The notes beneath the pieces are model-generated. The model was not told the origin of the DNA. It did no database searches and worked only from the letters and a program-made list of their open reading frames with translations. This document shows, piece after piece, positions 37,500-51,851 of a stretch of 64,000 bases of DNA. Numbering within the stretch: position 1 is the stretch's first letter; every line of letters begins with the position of its first letter. The DNA comes from Tricholomella constricta (taxonomy: Eukaryota; Basidiomycota; Agaricomycetes; Agaricales; Lyophyllaceae), in the NCBI GenBank assembly GCA_013368375.1, contig JAACJP010000009.1:496001-560000 (forward strand). Reading direction: 5' to 3'. The translations under genes were made by a program, and so were the position numbers.

Positions 37500-37880
37500 T
37501 CAATGTGCCACTCACGAAGTCCATGTGATGACCATGTCAACGAGGTGTGTCCGACGTGTTGTTGAATGCCTAGAGGGTAAGAATATACCAGGCGGGTGGC
37601 CAATAGGCTACCGAGATATCGCCCAAGGCGTGGCACCAGGTTTCGATGTTGAATGGCATCCAACGACGGCGAACTTCACTAGTGGGCCGCTGCGACAACG
37701 ATATGAGTGGATGAGGCGGGATTGATATAGAAATGAGGAGGCGCACCAGTTTTTCGGTTATAGTAAACGGAGGGGATGGGGGTGGTGGTGATGATAGGGA
37801 AAGCAGGATGTGAGCCGCTGGCCAAGGTTATATAGGGCGTGGCGCATTGTTTGTTCCGCTTTGGCACCTGGCCATGGCCC
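37500..37880 (-). repeat. Promoter-like head of repeat copy A
   Basis: Read on the minus strand it starts with GGTGCCAAAGC, GAACAAACAATGCGCCAC and a TATATAA box (37829-37835), then CCTTGGCCAGC and a CT-rich leader. Further along it has CGGACACACCTCG and CTTCGTGAGTGGC. The same blocks in the same order occur on the plus strand at about 48125-48500. Confidence 0.8.
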
Positions 37881-38626
37881 GTTGACCGCTTTGATTCCGG
37901 CCTGATGGACTCGACAACGGGAACAATGCTTCAACGTCCCTTAATAGTCCCGCCCGCCTTGGTGCTACTCGTACGAGACGCGGGGTTGTGGCGAAATCTC
38001 GGTCGCGTCCACGCGTCAAGAGCACGTGACCCTTTTTCGCTGCGCGTCGCGTCACGGTCGCATACTACGAGGGTCAATCTTTTCAGAGTCCAGAAAGGTT
38101 AGTAATGACGCTCCAAAATATCGAGCATCAATTCCAACCTTGAAACTAAGTTGCATGCATCTAGCAGACAGTCGCAGCTTGTTTCGTCAGTCAGTTAATC
38201 CACCAAGATCCCTGCCAGATGCGACATGACAGGGTGAGCAAGGTGAAATATACCTGCAGATACGTGTATTATCTGATGAGGAAGCGCGTCCTAGACTTGA
38301 ACAACAATGGCCGGTGAGTGGCCAGAGCAGATCCAGTGAAAAGGATATGTGTCAGGGACGTGCGGGTCTTTGTAGGACATGTCCGAATCTGCCGTCGGAG
38401 AACGTTGTACCTAAATAGGCCTGAACTTCATTCTTGGCAAAATTCGTGTGTACTTGTCTAGATCTACATGCCTATCTGAGTTCGATGCTCTCTTTTGGAT
38501 CCAGTGCCTGCACTGCACACACCCCGGGGCCTATAACCCCATCTTAGCCGAGCACAATTTATTTTTTCCGATACAAAAAGAAAAAGAAAGCAAAGGTGGT
38601 AAAAAAGATTTGATCAATGTCTACAT

Positions 38627-40402
38627 CTACGTCGCACTGCCAAAGATCTGGTAGCGCCTGCAGATGCTCGGACCGATCTCATCGTACTGCGCCTTCGTGT
38701 GGCACGACGTATAGAACTCGGGCTACGAATCGCAGTCAGTCGATCAATGAGGTCGAATTTTACACATGAACACTTACAAGGGATGCGAGGAGCGAGCCAC
38801 CGAACCAGACGGCGTATCTAAAGAGCGAGATGGAGTTAGCCTCAAACTCCAAGCCAACACTTCTGATAGCTACTGACCTTTGGCGTTTGTGTGAGATAAC
38901 GTCAACTTCGACGCCGGAGGACTGTACGTCACAAGCATACGTCAGTCACGACCAATGTCCGAAGAGGAAAAGGGTGACGCACCTTGAGCACACTCCCGCT
39001 AGCGAGGACGCTGGCGTCAAGACGGCGGTCAACGAGCTGCTTGAGGTCGCGCTTAAGGCGATTGCCAAAGTGCTGAAACATGGTCGAGCCACCGGAGAGG
39101 ACAATGTTCTACGTGAAGAATCGGGGCTTTTAGCGTAGTAAGCAGGGGGGGTGACAGGGCGAGAGGAGGCACCTTGTAAAGACCACGGCGGACGTCAATG
39201 GGGGACTGCTGGATGACATCGTCGACGATCTCGGGGAGGGGCGTGAGGAAATCAGAGGAGTAGATCTCTGGGTTGAAGAAGATCTCGGGGGCGAGGAAGC
39301 GTTCGTAGCCAACGTCAACACCGTATTTCTAAACAAGGAGGATCAATGCAACTCCAATGCCAATCAGAAAGCAACGCACCCTGCCTGTGACGGAATGCTC
39401 GCCCTCGAACCGCTCAAAGTACTTCAACGGCTCCTCATCATACTTCCTAAACTCGCGCACGATGTCCTGACACACGTAGCTATAATTCTCCTTCACTTTT
39501 CCAGCGACCCTAAGCTGGTCCTCAGGCGGGACCTGCGCCATCTCACCGCGCTCACGCATAAGGTTCAGCACGAACTGGGAGATATCACGGCCGGCGATGG
39601 GGATGTGCTTGATGGCGCTGCCAATAACGTAGCCCTCTGCGCAGGGGATGACGTGGGTGACGCCGTCGCCAGAATCGATGACGGTGCCCGTGAGCGTGCG
39701 GTCCGTGACGCGGTTGGATGACCACGACGCGGCGAGGGCGAGCACGGCCTGCACGGCGATGTACAGGCCCTTGATGTTGAAAGACTCGAAGAAGATCTCC
39801 GCGGTCTGCTCGCGGTTCTCGGGCGCGTTGAGCGGGGGCTCTGTCTGTGTGTTGGACATCGGATCAGCACACATCCCACCCCACATACCACACCACACCA
39901 CATCGAGTGCGCACTCACCAGCAAGAAATAATGATCCTCCGGCTCCGCCCTAAGATACTTGAAGATGGTCTGCTCCCAGTAACGTTCCATGTGATCCCAA
40001 TTATCGATCATACCATGGCGGATGGGATAGTGCACGCCATAGCCCGGGGTCTTTGCATTAGCCAACGCCTCATCGCCGATGAAAAAGTCGAGGTCCTCGA
40101 CGCCGCGCTTGGACGCGAGATGGCCGGGCTTGGAGGGTACTGAAGGGGCGCCGCGCGCGGACTGGGTGGCGGAGCCGCGGGTGGCGATCGCAGTGGGGAA
40201 GACGCTGAGTTGGGCAGGTGGGGGACGTCAGATAAGTAAGTATGTATGGGGAGCTGATTGGGGACGCACAAGGAGGGATCAGAGTTGCCGGCGAAGCTGA
40301 GAGGGGTGAGCGGGTGAGCGGGGAGGCAGAGGGGGATGGGACGTACCCGACTTTAGAGTAGCCAGTGCCGTTGTCGCAGATGATGGGGGCGAGCAATGAC
40401 AT
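38627..40402 (-). CDS. arp3: Actin-related protein 3, subunit of the Arp2/3 complex
   Basis: Eight or so exons, start [19 protein letters not shown] (ATG 40400-40402), end RYQIFGSAT. The actin fold signatures are clear: the phosphate-1 loop [19 protein letters not shown], phosphate-2 [21 protein letters not shown], the adenosine loop [10 protein letters not shown] and the C-terminal [12 protein letters not shown]. Arp3-specific parts include [34 protein letters not shown] and [16 protein letters not shown]. Arp3 with Arp2 forms the template for branched actin filaments at endocytic patches. The gene is short on untranslated space: its ATG is only 91 bp from the SelO stop. It appears intact. 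Confidence 0.95.
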
Positions 40403-40493
40403 TGTCCTCGATGTCGACGTGAATTAGTTCAGTTCAGTACTAACTGCTATCAACTGCGCCGTTTATTTGTCATCCTCGTGTGTTATCTACAAA

Positions 40494-43126
<2,633 letters not shown>

Positions 43127-43164
43127 CCAACACGTGACACAGCCTCACCTGCACTCTCATTCTC
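43127..43164. promoter_or_regulatory. 38-bp divergent intergenic space (SelO / Bsd2-like)
   Basis: Only 38 bp separate the outermost ATG codons of two divergent genes. The promoters and 5' UTRs must overlap each other or the opposite coding sequence. No TATA box is present; short CACGTGAC at 43133-43140 contains an E-box-like CACGTG. Confidence 0.6.
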
Positions 43165-44463
43165 ATGTCTCGATACCAGGAGTTACACGACGCTTTCGAA
43201 TCCGACAGCGACGACGACCACGACGACCACCACCACCACCAACATCCCAGCAGGCCAGCCACCGTCATCCCCGGCGCCTACGACTTTGAGCGAGACCGTG
43301 CTTACGATCACCCCCCTCCCGGCTCGCCCCCACCGCCCTCGTCTCGTGCCCTCCCCAACGACTACGGCAATTCCAATGGCCAGCTCCCCACGTCCACCGT
43401 GCGTCGCACCCACCCGACTCCCTCCTTCTTCCGACGGGCCGTGGGCGCTCTTCTGCCCTCCCACTACGTCCAGGTCCCCACCTCTGATCCAAGCTCACAG
43501 GCCTCCAGAACCGTCATCGGCGCTGGCATCGAGAACGACGGTGTCTTTGCGAACGTCATGGCCAAGCCCCAGCCCTCACAGGTCGTTCAAAGCCAAGACG
43601 GCAGCATCTACATGGTCCCCGAGGACAACCAGAAGGAGGTCCCACCTGTCAGTACTTCTTCTTTCCCTTCCTTCTCCCACTGCTCACCAAACATCAGTCC
43701 TACTCCGACGCCCAAGCCGACGCCGTCCCCCCCTACTGGGAAACCACCGTCCACGCCCCCCTCTCCGCAATCCAAGACCCCAGCGCAGACATGGTCATCG
43801 ACGACCTCCCCACGGGCGGCTTCTGGCTCTTTGCCATCAACCTCTTCATCTCCTACTTTTTCCAGTTCGTCGGCTTCCTCTTCACCTACCTCCTCCATAC
43901 CTCCCACGCCGCCAAGTTTGGCAGCCGCGCAGGCTTGGGCCTCACCCTTATCCAGTTCGGGTTCTATTCGAGGCAGGTGGGCTTCTCGGACGATACGAGC
44001 GAAGTGGACAAGGGGGCAGAGGGGACTGTGCGAGGGTGGCCTGGGACCCAGAGTGCCGATACGAACGTCACTGCGACAGCCCCGATGGCAGACGACTCGA
44101 TGCTCCCCGTGATCTCCTCAAAAGACTGGCTCGCATTCCTTTTCATGACACTCGGTGTGTTTCTTATGCTTGCCCTGCTCACGTCCCAACTAATTCCACA
44201 CAGGCTGGTTCATCTTCCTCTCCTCCATCATCGGATATGCGCGCATCAAGCGCTGGGAGCGCTCCATCCGCGCCGCGGCCCAGCCCACGCCTGTCAGCCC
44301 TGAAGCCGTCGAGCGCGACATCGCCATCCGTCGCAACATTGCGAGCGTGTTTGGCGTGGCGTTCGAGGACGAAGAAGAGGTGCGGGCACGCGCGAGGCTG
44401 GAGGCGCTGCAGCAGCAGGACGCCAGGCTTACCAGGGATTTGCAAGCGGCGGGGCTGCTTTAG
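43165..44463 (+). CDS. bsd2: Bsd2/Ndfip-like membrane adaptor for a NEDD4-type ubiquitin ligase
   Basis: Three exons. The cytosolic N-terminus (MSRYQELHDAFESDSDDD) is acidic, then His-rich and Pro-rich. After the first intron comes AVPPYWETTVHAP, the PY-type site that recruits Rsp5/NEDD4 ligases (here Val-Pro-Pro-Tyr). Then follow DMVIDDLPTGGFWLFAINLFISYFFQFVGFL and the conserved YLLHTSHAAKFGSRAGLGLTLIQFGFYSR. A third hydrophobic segment (WLAFLFMTLGWFIFLSSIIGYARIKRW) spans intron 2. The C-terminus is a helical, charged tail ending LQAAGLL. Family members sit in Golgi/endosome membranes and direct transporters, such as metal transporters, to ubiquitin-dependent sorting. The two transmembrane hairpins and tail are all present. 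Confidence 0.88.
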
Positions 44464-44667
44464 CGGTGTATTTGTTTTCGAGGAGTGTTTTCGTCACAGG
44501 CAGATGGGGGTGATGTCGTTCTTGCATACCCGAAAAGAAATCAAGGAACGGCGGGCGCCTGGTTCGGATGCCAATGTGTACACATATATAGTTCGATCTT
44601 TCTTTATATCCCTAATCTATTGCTGTTTGCTGCGTGTAGTCGTCGAAACCATGAGGCCGTCAAAACG
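44464..44667. terminator. Shared 3' region of the Bsd2-like and Asa1 genes
   Basis: Convergent genes end 204 bp apart. The 3' UTRs probably overlap. No classical polyadenylation signal stands out. Confidence 0.3.
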
Positions 44668-46235
44668 TCATGTTTTCTCAAAGCTCGTCAGCGACCATAT
44701 CGATACCCTGTTATCTTTGCCGCCGCCAACCAGCCACCGCGCACGCTCCACCTTCTCCTCCTGATCCATCTCATCCCCGCTCTCCTCCCCATCGTCGCCC
44801 CCATCGTCCGCAACGAACGCCCACGCAAACTCGACCGCCTGGCACCCCGTCTTGTGGTACCGCAACGCCCCAAGTGGCTTCATCGTGCGTGTCGCATATA
44901 GCCGGATGCTGTGAGTGCGTGAGGAGAAGTTTACGGGAGACCGTCAGCAGACGCACCTTCCGTCCCAGCCTGCGACGGCACACACGCGCCCGTCGTCGCG
45001 GATCGCCACCGCCCCATTCCCGGGGTGTTTCGTACGATGCGCGACGCACCCGTCCACATTCGCGGCCTGTGCGATCAGCGATCAGTGAGTGGGTGGGTGC
45101 TGGTGAACGCATCGTGAACAGGCGTACCGTGAGATCGTACCGCCCGACGAGGTGGTCCGCCGACACCGTCAGCGCAACATCGTTTGCCCGGGACACGCGC
45201 ATCGCCATGACTGCGCGGCATTCGTCTGGGATAACCGGATATATGAAAGAGTGGGGGAACGTACTGGATTCGACGTGCAGCTTCGCGTCCCAGATGACTT
45301 CCCACCCTTTGCCCTCCACCGATGTCGCCTTGTCGGTCCGCGCGTACCGCCGCAGCGTCACGCTCCCGCTCTCGTATGCGCACAGCAGCCTGAGCTCCTG
45401 AGCCTGGGGCGGTGAAACCGCCTGAGATGAGGACGGGACCGACGCGTCGCGGGCGACGCCATAAAGGTGGAGGGACATTATCAAGCCTTGCGTTAGATTA
45501 GAAACCAGAGCGTGGCATGAGACGAGATGGATGCATCCACACACCCGTCTTGGACCGCTCCGCCGGGTCCGAATTGAATATCGCCGTCTTGCCCGCCTGC
45601 CCGATGGCAGCATGGATCCGCTCGCGCGAGGGCAAGACCCAGACGTCCGCCTGTGCTCGTCGTGTCTATCATCGTTCGGTTACGCTGAGGGGAGTATTAG
45701 GTGCCTACAGAGGTGGAATCAACGAGATTCGGCAACGCTACCAGGGCCCCCTTTGAGGGGTCCGGGAGCGCCAGAAGGGAAAAACGGCAGTAGTTTAGCG
45801 CGTTGACGTCCATCGAGTAACATAGTGTTGGGCGGGGGAGATCGGTGGCAGACTGGGCGGTGGTGCCTCCGAGGCGTGCGGAGGCGGGCAATTCCTCGAC
45901 ACGCGTCCAGACGTGCAGTTTGTTGTCCCTGGCATGGCTGAAGAGGGAAGGGCATGAGGTGAAGATTGAGTTTGATACTTAAGGGAGAGCATGGACATTA
46001 CGTACGTGATGATGTGCTCCTCCCATTCCTCGATGCCGAGCAAGGAGTCGGTGTGTGCGTTCCAGGTGGTGATTGGGCGCAAGGAGCGGGTAGAGGTGAC
46101 GACGATGAGACCGGAGGCATCGCCGGAGTAGATGCGCTCGTTGTCGGGGGAGATGGAGAGGGCGCTTACCGGAGACGAGTGTGTGCGGAGGAGGTGGGTG
46201 GGTGCAGCTGGTGGTGGTGGAGGACGGGATGCCAT
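44668..46235 (-). CDS. asa1: ASTRA-associated protein 1 (Asa1), WD40 repeat protein
   Basis: Five exons encode a WD40 propeller: LLRTHSSPVSALSISPDNERIYSGDASG, TTWNAHTDSLLGIEEW, NKLHVWTR, LRLLCAYESGSVTLRRY, EGKGWEVIWDAKLHVESIMAMRVS, ALTVSADHLVGRYDL, HRTKHPGNGAVAIRDDGRVCAVAGWDGRIRLYATRTMKPLG, GCQAVEFAWAFVADD and WLVGGGKDNRVSIWSL. The set matches Asa1, a subunit of the ASTRA assembly that chaperones PIKK kinases and chromatin remodellers with Tra1/Tti/Tel2. The last exon carries an acidic insertion (DDGGDDGEESGDEMDQEE). Start MASRPPPPPAAP (ATG at 46233-46235). The gene is convergent with the Bsd2-like gene. It is complete. Confidence 0.87.
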
Positions 46236-48124
46236 CTAATCTTATCAGCTCCGTCCACTACCGCTACCATGTCACATCCTACTTGCCTCGCGACCAGTAC
46301 TCAGTCGTTCATCAGCTTCTGACCAGCAATACCTGCTTCCAGTCGTCAATCCGGCTCGTGAACTGCTCTTGTGCACAAAGCATATACATGTGCAACTTCT
46401 ACTCTATAGACGCCGCCTCGTGCTACAGAACGGAGGAACGACTGATGGTGTCTGTCTAGGAGAGACCAGCCTCGTGCATGCCCTCTACAGCACGTTCATT
46501 GTTTTTAGACGCGTAAAACTAACCTTCTGCGAATACTTAGAGACGTATCGACGTACAGGAGCTTGATCTTGGGCCACTCCCCACACACAAATCCGAGTCA
46601 TCTCCCATCCCTGCCCTTTTCCTCCAGCTCCGCTGGTCACGTCCTGAAGTCCTGGTCTCTGTATCAATTCTTATATATCCACTCATCCAGCTCACCTGCC
46701 TCTTCCCGAAAAGTCATCTCGACGTTGCGATGTGGCCCTTGCCGGCTTCAAGTCAATGATGGATTCTGCCTCGCCAGCTTGCAAAACGAGTCCTACTTGC
46801 ACAAGTCCGCGGGGGTAAACTGCAGGGTGGGCACGTCGTTGCAACAGTCAAGGAGAAAGGTAGCCTCTACAACGTCCGGTACGTTGCCTCCGGAAAACTC
46901 TGGCTGCTGGATACGAAGATGACTCGCAGACGCTCATGGATCTGGCCCTTGTTGTAGACATAGCCCATCACCTGGATGAGCATTATGCATTGCTCAAGTA
47001 CCGATCCTACTAGTGGGCGGACACACTCATGTCAACTATTGAGATTCATGTGGATGAAAAGTATTACCTGGGGTGCCATGACAGCGAGCGAAAGGATTAG
47101 ACCCGTTTTACATCACAAAGTGGGAGCATTCGAGTCATTAACCGCGCTGGTATCAGGCAGTGGATGGCCAGTATCAATGGAAGAAGGCACTGTTGGTAAG
47201 TCTGAATCCTTCTTTTGTTATTGATTCATTCGGGCCTATGTCGAACTATCAGATGGAGAGGCGCGTTAGACCCAATGAGAGCACAAAGTCACGTCTCGGG
47301 ATACTGCAATCCGAAGTTATCGCGGTTAGAGGGCACGGGGGGGCCTGTGCTGGCCACAGCGCCACATTTTTCAAGTTATGTCACGTCAAGTCCGGAAACA
47401 CGTTTGTCCTGTAGGATGGTACAAATAGTGAGGGTGAGCAGGTCTGTTTTGAAAGTCGCGGTCAACACATATCATTAAAAATTTGTCTCATATTTGTTGC
47501 AGGCCGGGGTTGCTCAAAGGATGCTCATAAATCTCAACGAGTCTACGCTCCTTACCCGACTAGGACTTACGTTGAGTCCATGTCATCATCATGGTGTTTT
47601 TTTCGCGATGCGGCGCCTTGAGGCTTACAATGGTCTAGTCCGGAAAGCATGGCATCATAGTAGGTACAGGACGCGATCTTCTTGTCGAAGGAGATTCATT
47701 GGTATTTTTCTTGTCAGCATAGCACGTCTGTTGGCAGGGAAAAATCTGACTCGTTATGGACGAATGAGCCAAGTTCAACTCGGCGATTCAAAGCCAACCT
47801 GATGGGTAAATGCTAAATTAGTTATTGTTCATATCGAAAACCTCACTGATGCTTCTCAGGTTTGGGATCATGTATATGACGGAGAATGCGGGAGGATAGA
47901 ACCGCTGCTAGGTCACGCTGGTGATAGCAACGGCCGGTAAAACGTGCCTTATATGATTTCTATCGAGGCCATATGCTCTTCACACGTCGCGACCAACTTC
48001 AACAACTCAACCGAAAACCGCCAACATGCTTCTGTACGCAACTTGACGTCTATCAGCTTCCAGGGGATATCTACGCTTTGTACTTAGCAAAGAGGACACC
48101 ATACTGGTTTCAAAGCGCAAAATC
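46236..48124. other. Gene-poor 1.9-kb stretch
   Basis: Only interrupted short frames. Fragments such as KGSLYNVRYVASGKLWLLD (about 46855-46912) and HLDEHYALLKYRSY (about 46972) look like decayed coding sequence but match no family I can name. No intact gene is supported. Confidence 0.4.
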
Positions 48125-49740
48125 CAAGCGTGGCCCAGGTGCCAAAGCCGAACAAACAATGCGCCACCTCATATATAACCTGGCCAGCCGCACCCATCCT
48201 GCTTTCCCTATCCCCATCACCACTCACATTCGCCGCCGCAGACTTTTACTTCTTCTCGGTTTGTTTCTTCATCTCTATTTCAGTTTCGTCTCCTTTGCTT
48301 ATGTTGTTCCCTACAGCGGCCCTCTAATTTCAAGTTCATTGCCGTTGGTTGCCACTCACCGTCGAAGCCTACACCCCTGCCTTGGGTGATACTCTTTGGA
48401 TGTCGTTAACCACTTCGCCATGTATCATCTTTCATTTTACTCAGGTGATCAGTCGTAACGACATCGGACACACCTCGTGGCCTTCGTGAGTGGCTCACTA
48501 CCTGCTAGTACCCATTGTAATTACTAAAATCTCGACCCGCCTATTTCAAGCCTCAAGCTACTCGTTACCTGCTGAGTATCGAGTCGTTGCTGGGTCCCGC
48601 TGAGCCCTCGTTGTCATCATCATCTCTTCCAAGCATTCACTCTTCTCTTGGGGTTGTTGACTGGCCTCTGCCTTTGCCACAATCTCGTGAGTTGTCAACC
48701 GGCTTTCCCACACTACCAATGCTTCCCGATGTGCTTGTTAGGTCTCTGTCGGCCGGTCAATTCTTCTTCTTGAACCACCATCTCGCAATATCTCGGTCCT
48801 ACGTTTGTCCGCCCTCATCACCTGCCGCATGCCAATCTTGTTCGCGATCGCATCATTTTCTCCTTCCGATGTGGTCTTTTTTGTGACTCCTTCCATGTTC
48901 TTCTCGCAAATGTTGTCTCCACTCCCTGTGTCCCATTGTTGCTTTCCTCTATGTGCATTGCATCTGTTGATCGCTCACAGTGTCATGTCCCCCCTAGTTT
49001 GTCCCGTCACTTTCTTGACTCACGCCGGTTGCAACCTTGGTCCTCGTTAATCATGGCGTCCTTCGTTCGGTCTTATGCTCCGCGTTACACTCAGAGTCTC
49101 AGATCTGTGTTGTATTCAATTTCAGTCGGTGTGCCTCCAACTGTCTTCCAGTTCGGCTGCGTCATTTCTGAAGACTCTTTGATGCGGCTTTTGTGTTCGT
49201 CCTTTCGCTGAGATGGCTGGCCCTGGTCTCGACGTCGTGCGTCAAGGCGGCTCTTTCGTAACACTCCCAGAGGGTCCACGGCCATATCGTCCGAGTTCCG
49301 CTTCCTTGATGTCAATCTATCGTCGAATCCCTATGGACCTGGCGCAGCGCTCCTCGCCAACGCGGCTTTTACCTGAGCGCCTTTATTCCTGTCTTCGACT
49401 GCAATCGACCCTGTGCATCTGAAATGTCGTTTGTTCCTCCTGTTTTTTTCCTCTCGCGTTTCGTGGCCACATTTGTATGTCGCTGAGACAGCTGCTGCCG
49501 TGCTCCCTATTATGTTACGGATGTCGCTTCATAAGTGTTCCTCCACTCCTTCGCCTCTTTCGCTGCAGTCGATTGGGATGGAACCTTTTCAGGACTTCCA
49601 CTCAGTGTCCGACCTGGCGCAGCGCTCCTCGCCAATGCGGCTTCTGCATCAAAATCTGTTTCACGGTTCAAGTGACCGATACTCTCGAATAATCCTCGCC
49701 TTGAGACCTGGCGCAGCGCCCCTGCCAGTGCAGCTTCAAC
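48125..49740 (+). repeat. Repeat copy B, inverted relative to copy A
   Basis: It starts with CCCAGGTGCCAAAGCCGAAC, GAACAAACAATGCGCCAC and a TATATAA box (48172-48178), followed by a CT-rich leader and CGGACACACCTCG..CTTCGTGAGTGGC. Its 3' part holds three GC-rich motifs: about 49335-49368 and 49611-49643 (GGCGCAGCGCTCCTCGCC) and a degenerate one at 49705-49736. Block order is the same as in copy A read from the minus strand. No coherent ORF is shared, so the repeat appears non-coding or transcribed only. Confidence 0.75.
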
Positions 49741-50443
49741 AACGATGATACTCAATGAGTACTCATACATCCGGCTCTGCCATGAAACAGCTCCAAACGT
49801 GGCCTAGCGAACACCATCGATATCTGATCATAGGCCTGATGCAAGGCGCTCCTCGCGAAAGCTTTTTTTTCCATATTTGCACTCCCGCCTTGAAGTTTGG
49901 CCAAACGTCGATCCAGGAAACTAACGCGGCTCTGTTCAATCGAACACAAAGTACTCTTCTGACTCCAAAAAAGGCATGTTCCACGTTTCCTGCGAGGAAG
50001 AAGATTTCACCACTGTGTCTAACCCTGGCAGCTGCGGCATTCAAGGCGATGGCGTCTTATAGGACATCGGCAGGGCGTCTCTGGTTTGAAAGCAATACTG
50101 CACATGTGCCGTCTTCCGAGCTCGATCTTGGCGCCTTTCCATCAATTCAACGACACGCCGATTGGCACTGAAGGTGGGTAGTTGCAGAATCACAAGTCGA
50201 CGAGCCTCCGGAACGAGATGGTATGGTACTTGAAGTCTCCATGACCACTGCTGCGCGTGGATCTCAGGTGGTTATAGGAAAATGAAAAAAAGTCGAATGA
50301 GATCAAAGTCATTCCGCGCGTTGGGCTAAAGTTATGGGGGTCATCGCTGAATACAAATCCGACCGATGGCAATGGCATATGGTGCTACGATCGAGAAAAT
50401 ATACACGCCGGTCACTCCGAGACTGTAAGGCTGAAGGATAAAT
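49741..50443. other. Intergenic region
   Basis: One 138-codon plus frame (49755-50171) lacks motifs and overlaps frames on the other strand. Not accepted as a gene. Confidence 0.4.
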
Positions 50444-51851
50444 TTAACGAAGGGGAATGGGTTTCCTGTTCAACGATGCCTCGACTTCAAGCTTGACGCT
50501 CGCCAACATATCCGCCGTCGTCTTCGTAGGCTTCCAACCAATAGCGCGCGAACGATTCGCTCGGCAGCGCGAGTTCGAGCCGAGGTATGGTGAACCCTAG
50601 TGTTGCACAAGTGAGCACGGAAATAACTGCAGGCAGGACAAGCACAATGACATACCCCGAAGTATTTGTCAATTTCCTCCTTGGTGAAGGTCGTTGGCTC
50701 ATCGCTCTTGGCCTTGCCGATCTCCACGAGTGCTTTCCCGACGGCTTTTCCGACCTCATAGAGATTATGCTCGCCGTTCTCTCCGAAATAGAAGCCTTCG
50801 CGACCGTGTCCTGTCGCAGGGTTGCTCCTGATGGCGTCGTAAAGGACGAGGAAGAGATCCGCCACTGACGTTGTGTGGTGAGCATATGATGATTGATAAT
50901 GACAACGACGCAGACCATCGTCGACGTTGACGTTGGGCCAGAGGTTTTTTCCCTCTCCAACCATCCCACCCGCTCCACGATCCAAAGACGCGTCGATCAG
51001 GGCGGGAATCTGGATAGAGTAACGATTTTGGATACCGTGGTCGACCAGTTTGCCAGAGGCGATGCCGTAGATCGTCGAGGGAAGAATGATATATGTTTTA
51101 ACGTAACCTGAGAGGTCATAAACATAGATGGAATTGGAATTACACAAACACGTACCCTGCTTATCCGCATTTACGAGTTCCAAGTCGACATTTCGGTGAG
51201 GCTGGGAAGGGGTAAGTGTCTCAATCTGATCAGGATTGCTGTCATCGTAAATGGTGTCAGTCGCGTATGCTCCGACAGCATTATCGGCAAGAACGCCTTG
51301 AAGAATGCGGTCAATAATGAATCCGCCATGTTAAAGGTATGTATTCACCAGTCCCAGACTGGGATCTTTCGTCAGAATAAGAACATGCATTCGGTAAGAC
51401 GAGCACCCACAGTATGGATGAAGACAGGAACATTCCCAGTGGCGTTGTAGCGCTTCTTGAGGCCTTTCAGAGTGGCCTGGGCTGCTTCGAGGTGATCAGC
51501 ATCTGCCTGAATGCGTATGTTAGTTTGCGGCTGCCGTTGAAATAAACTACGACGGACTGTAGAAAGCACAACGTCCGCCTCGGATGCAAGTTTCTCTACC
51601 AAGGCGCTGTCGGAATGAGAGCCCACGACGGCATTGACACCCAGTGCCTTTAGTTTCTCGGCTTTTTCGGGTGAGCGGACGAGAGCGGTTATGTTGAGGG
51701 ATGCGATGTCTGAGCGGTTGAGGAATCGGGTCAGGACAGAGCCTCCGATGTATCCTATGCAAAGTATGTCAGTTGAGCGCAGAGTTAGGGTTGCAAAAAG
51801 TCGGATACCGGTGGAACCGGTGATGAGGATGTTGGTTTTTGTGGTGGACAT
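50444..51851 (-). CDS. NAD(P)-binding NmrA/epimerase-like oxidoreductase
   Basis: A multi-exon gene; start MSTTKTNILITGSTG, continuing after intron 1 with YIGGSVLTRFLN, giving the Rossmann GxxGxxG motif. Then come ITALVRSPEKAEKLKALGVNAVVGSHSD, ADVVLSTVDADHLEAAQATLKGLK, VPVFIHTVGTGVL, LPSTIYGIASG, VGEGKNLWPNVNVDDVADLFLVLYDA and GFYFGENGEHNLYEVGKAVGKAL. A last exon ends GSPYLGSNSRCRANRSRAIGWKP..LASVKLEVEASLNRKPIPLR. The fold is that of atypical short-chain dehydrogenases, which act as redox sensors or reductases. The TVG followed by YG pattern, without a clear YxxxK, makes the catalytic activity uncertain. The last exon is in a different frame from the one giving the longest ORF. Confidence 0.87.

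Larger units (their letters stand above)
35414..38626. other. 3.2-kb gene-free repeat region
   Basis: It contains repeat copy A (about 35620-37880, detailed in separate entries) and about 700 bp of unique DNA before the arp3 stop. Long minus-strand ORFs (for example 36593-37129 and 36768-37355) overlap in all frames, are rich in Cys/Ser/Phe/Val and change frame across repeat units, so they are not credible genes. Confidence 0.55.

Noticed and set aside
36593..37663. Long minus-strand ORFs with repeated LGPGAALLANAAS-type peptides
   Set aside because: The peptide is just the translated GC-rich repeat. Several frames are open at once, the frame changes between repeat units and copy B has no matching ORF.
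47041..47224. WGAMTASERIRPV frame reminiscent of a Tc1/mariner transposase core
   Set aside because: Only one short phrase is similar, no DDE/DDD residues or flanking inverted repeats are seen, and stops surround it.
49335..49736. TGGCGCAGCGC resembling a tRNA A box (possible SINE)
   Set aside because: No B box (GGTTCRANNCC) at the right distance and no cloverleaf could be drawn, so a tRNA-derived SINE is not supported.
49755..50171. 138-codon plus-strand ORF
   Set aside because: No recognisable domain and a competing 93-codon ORF on the opposite strand. No support for coding.
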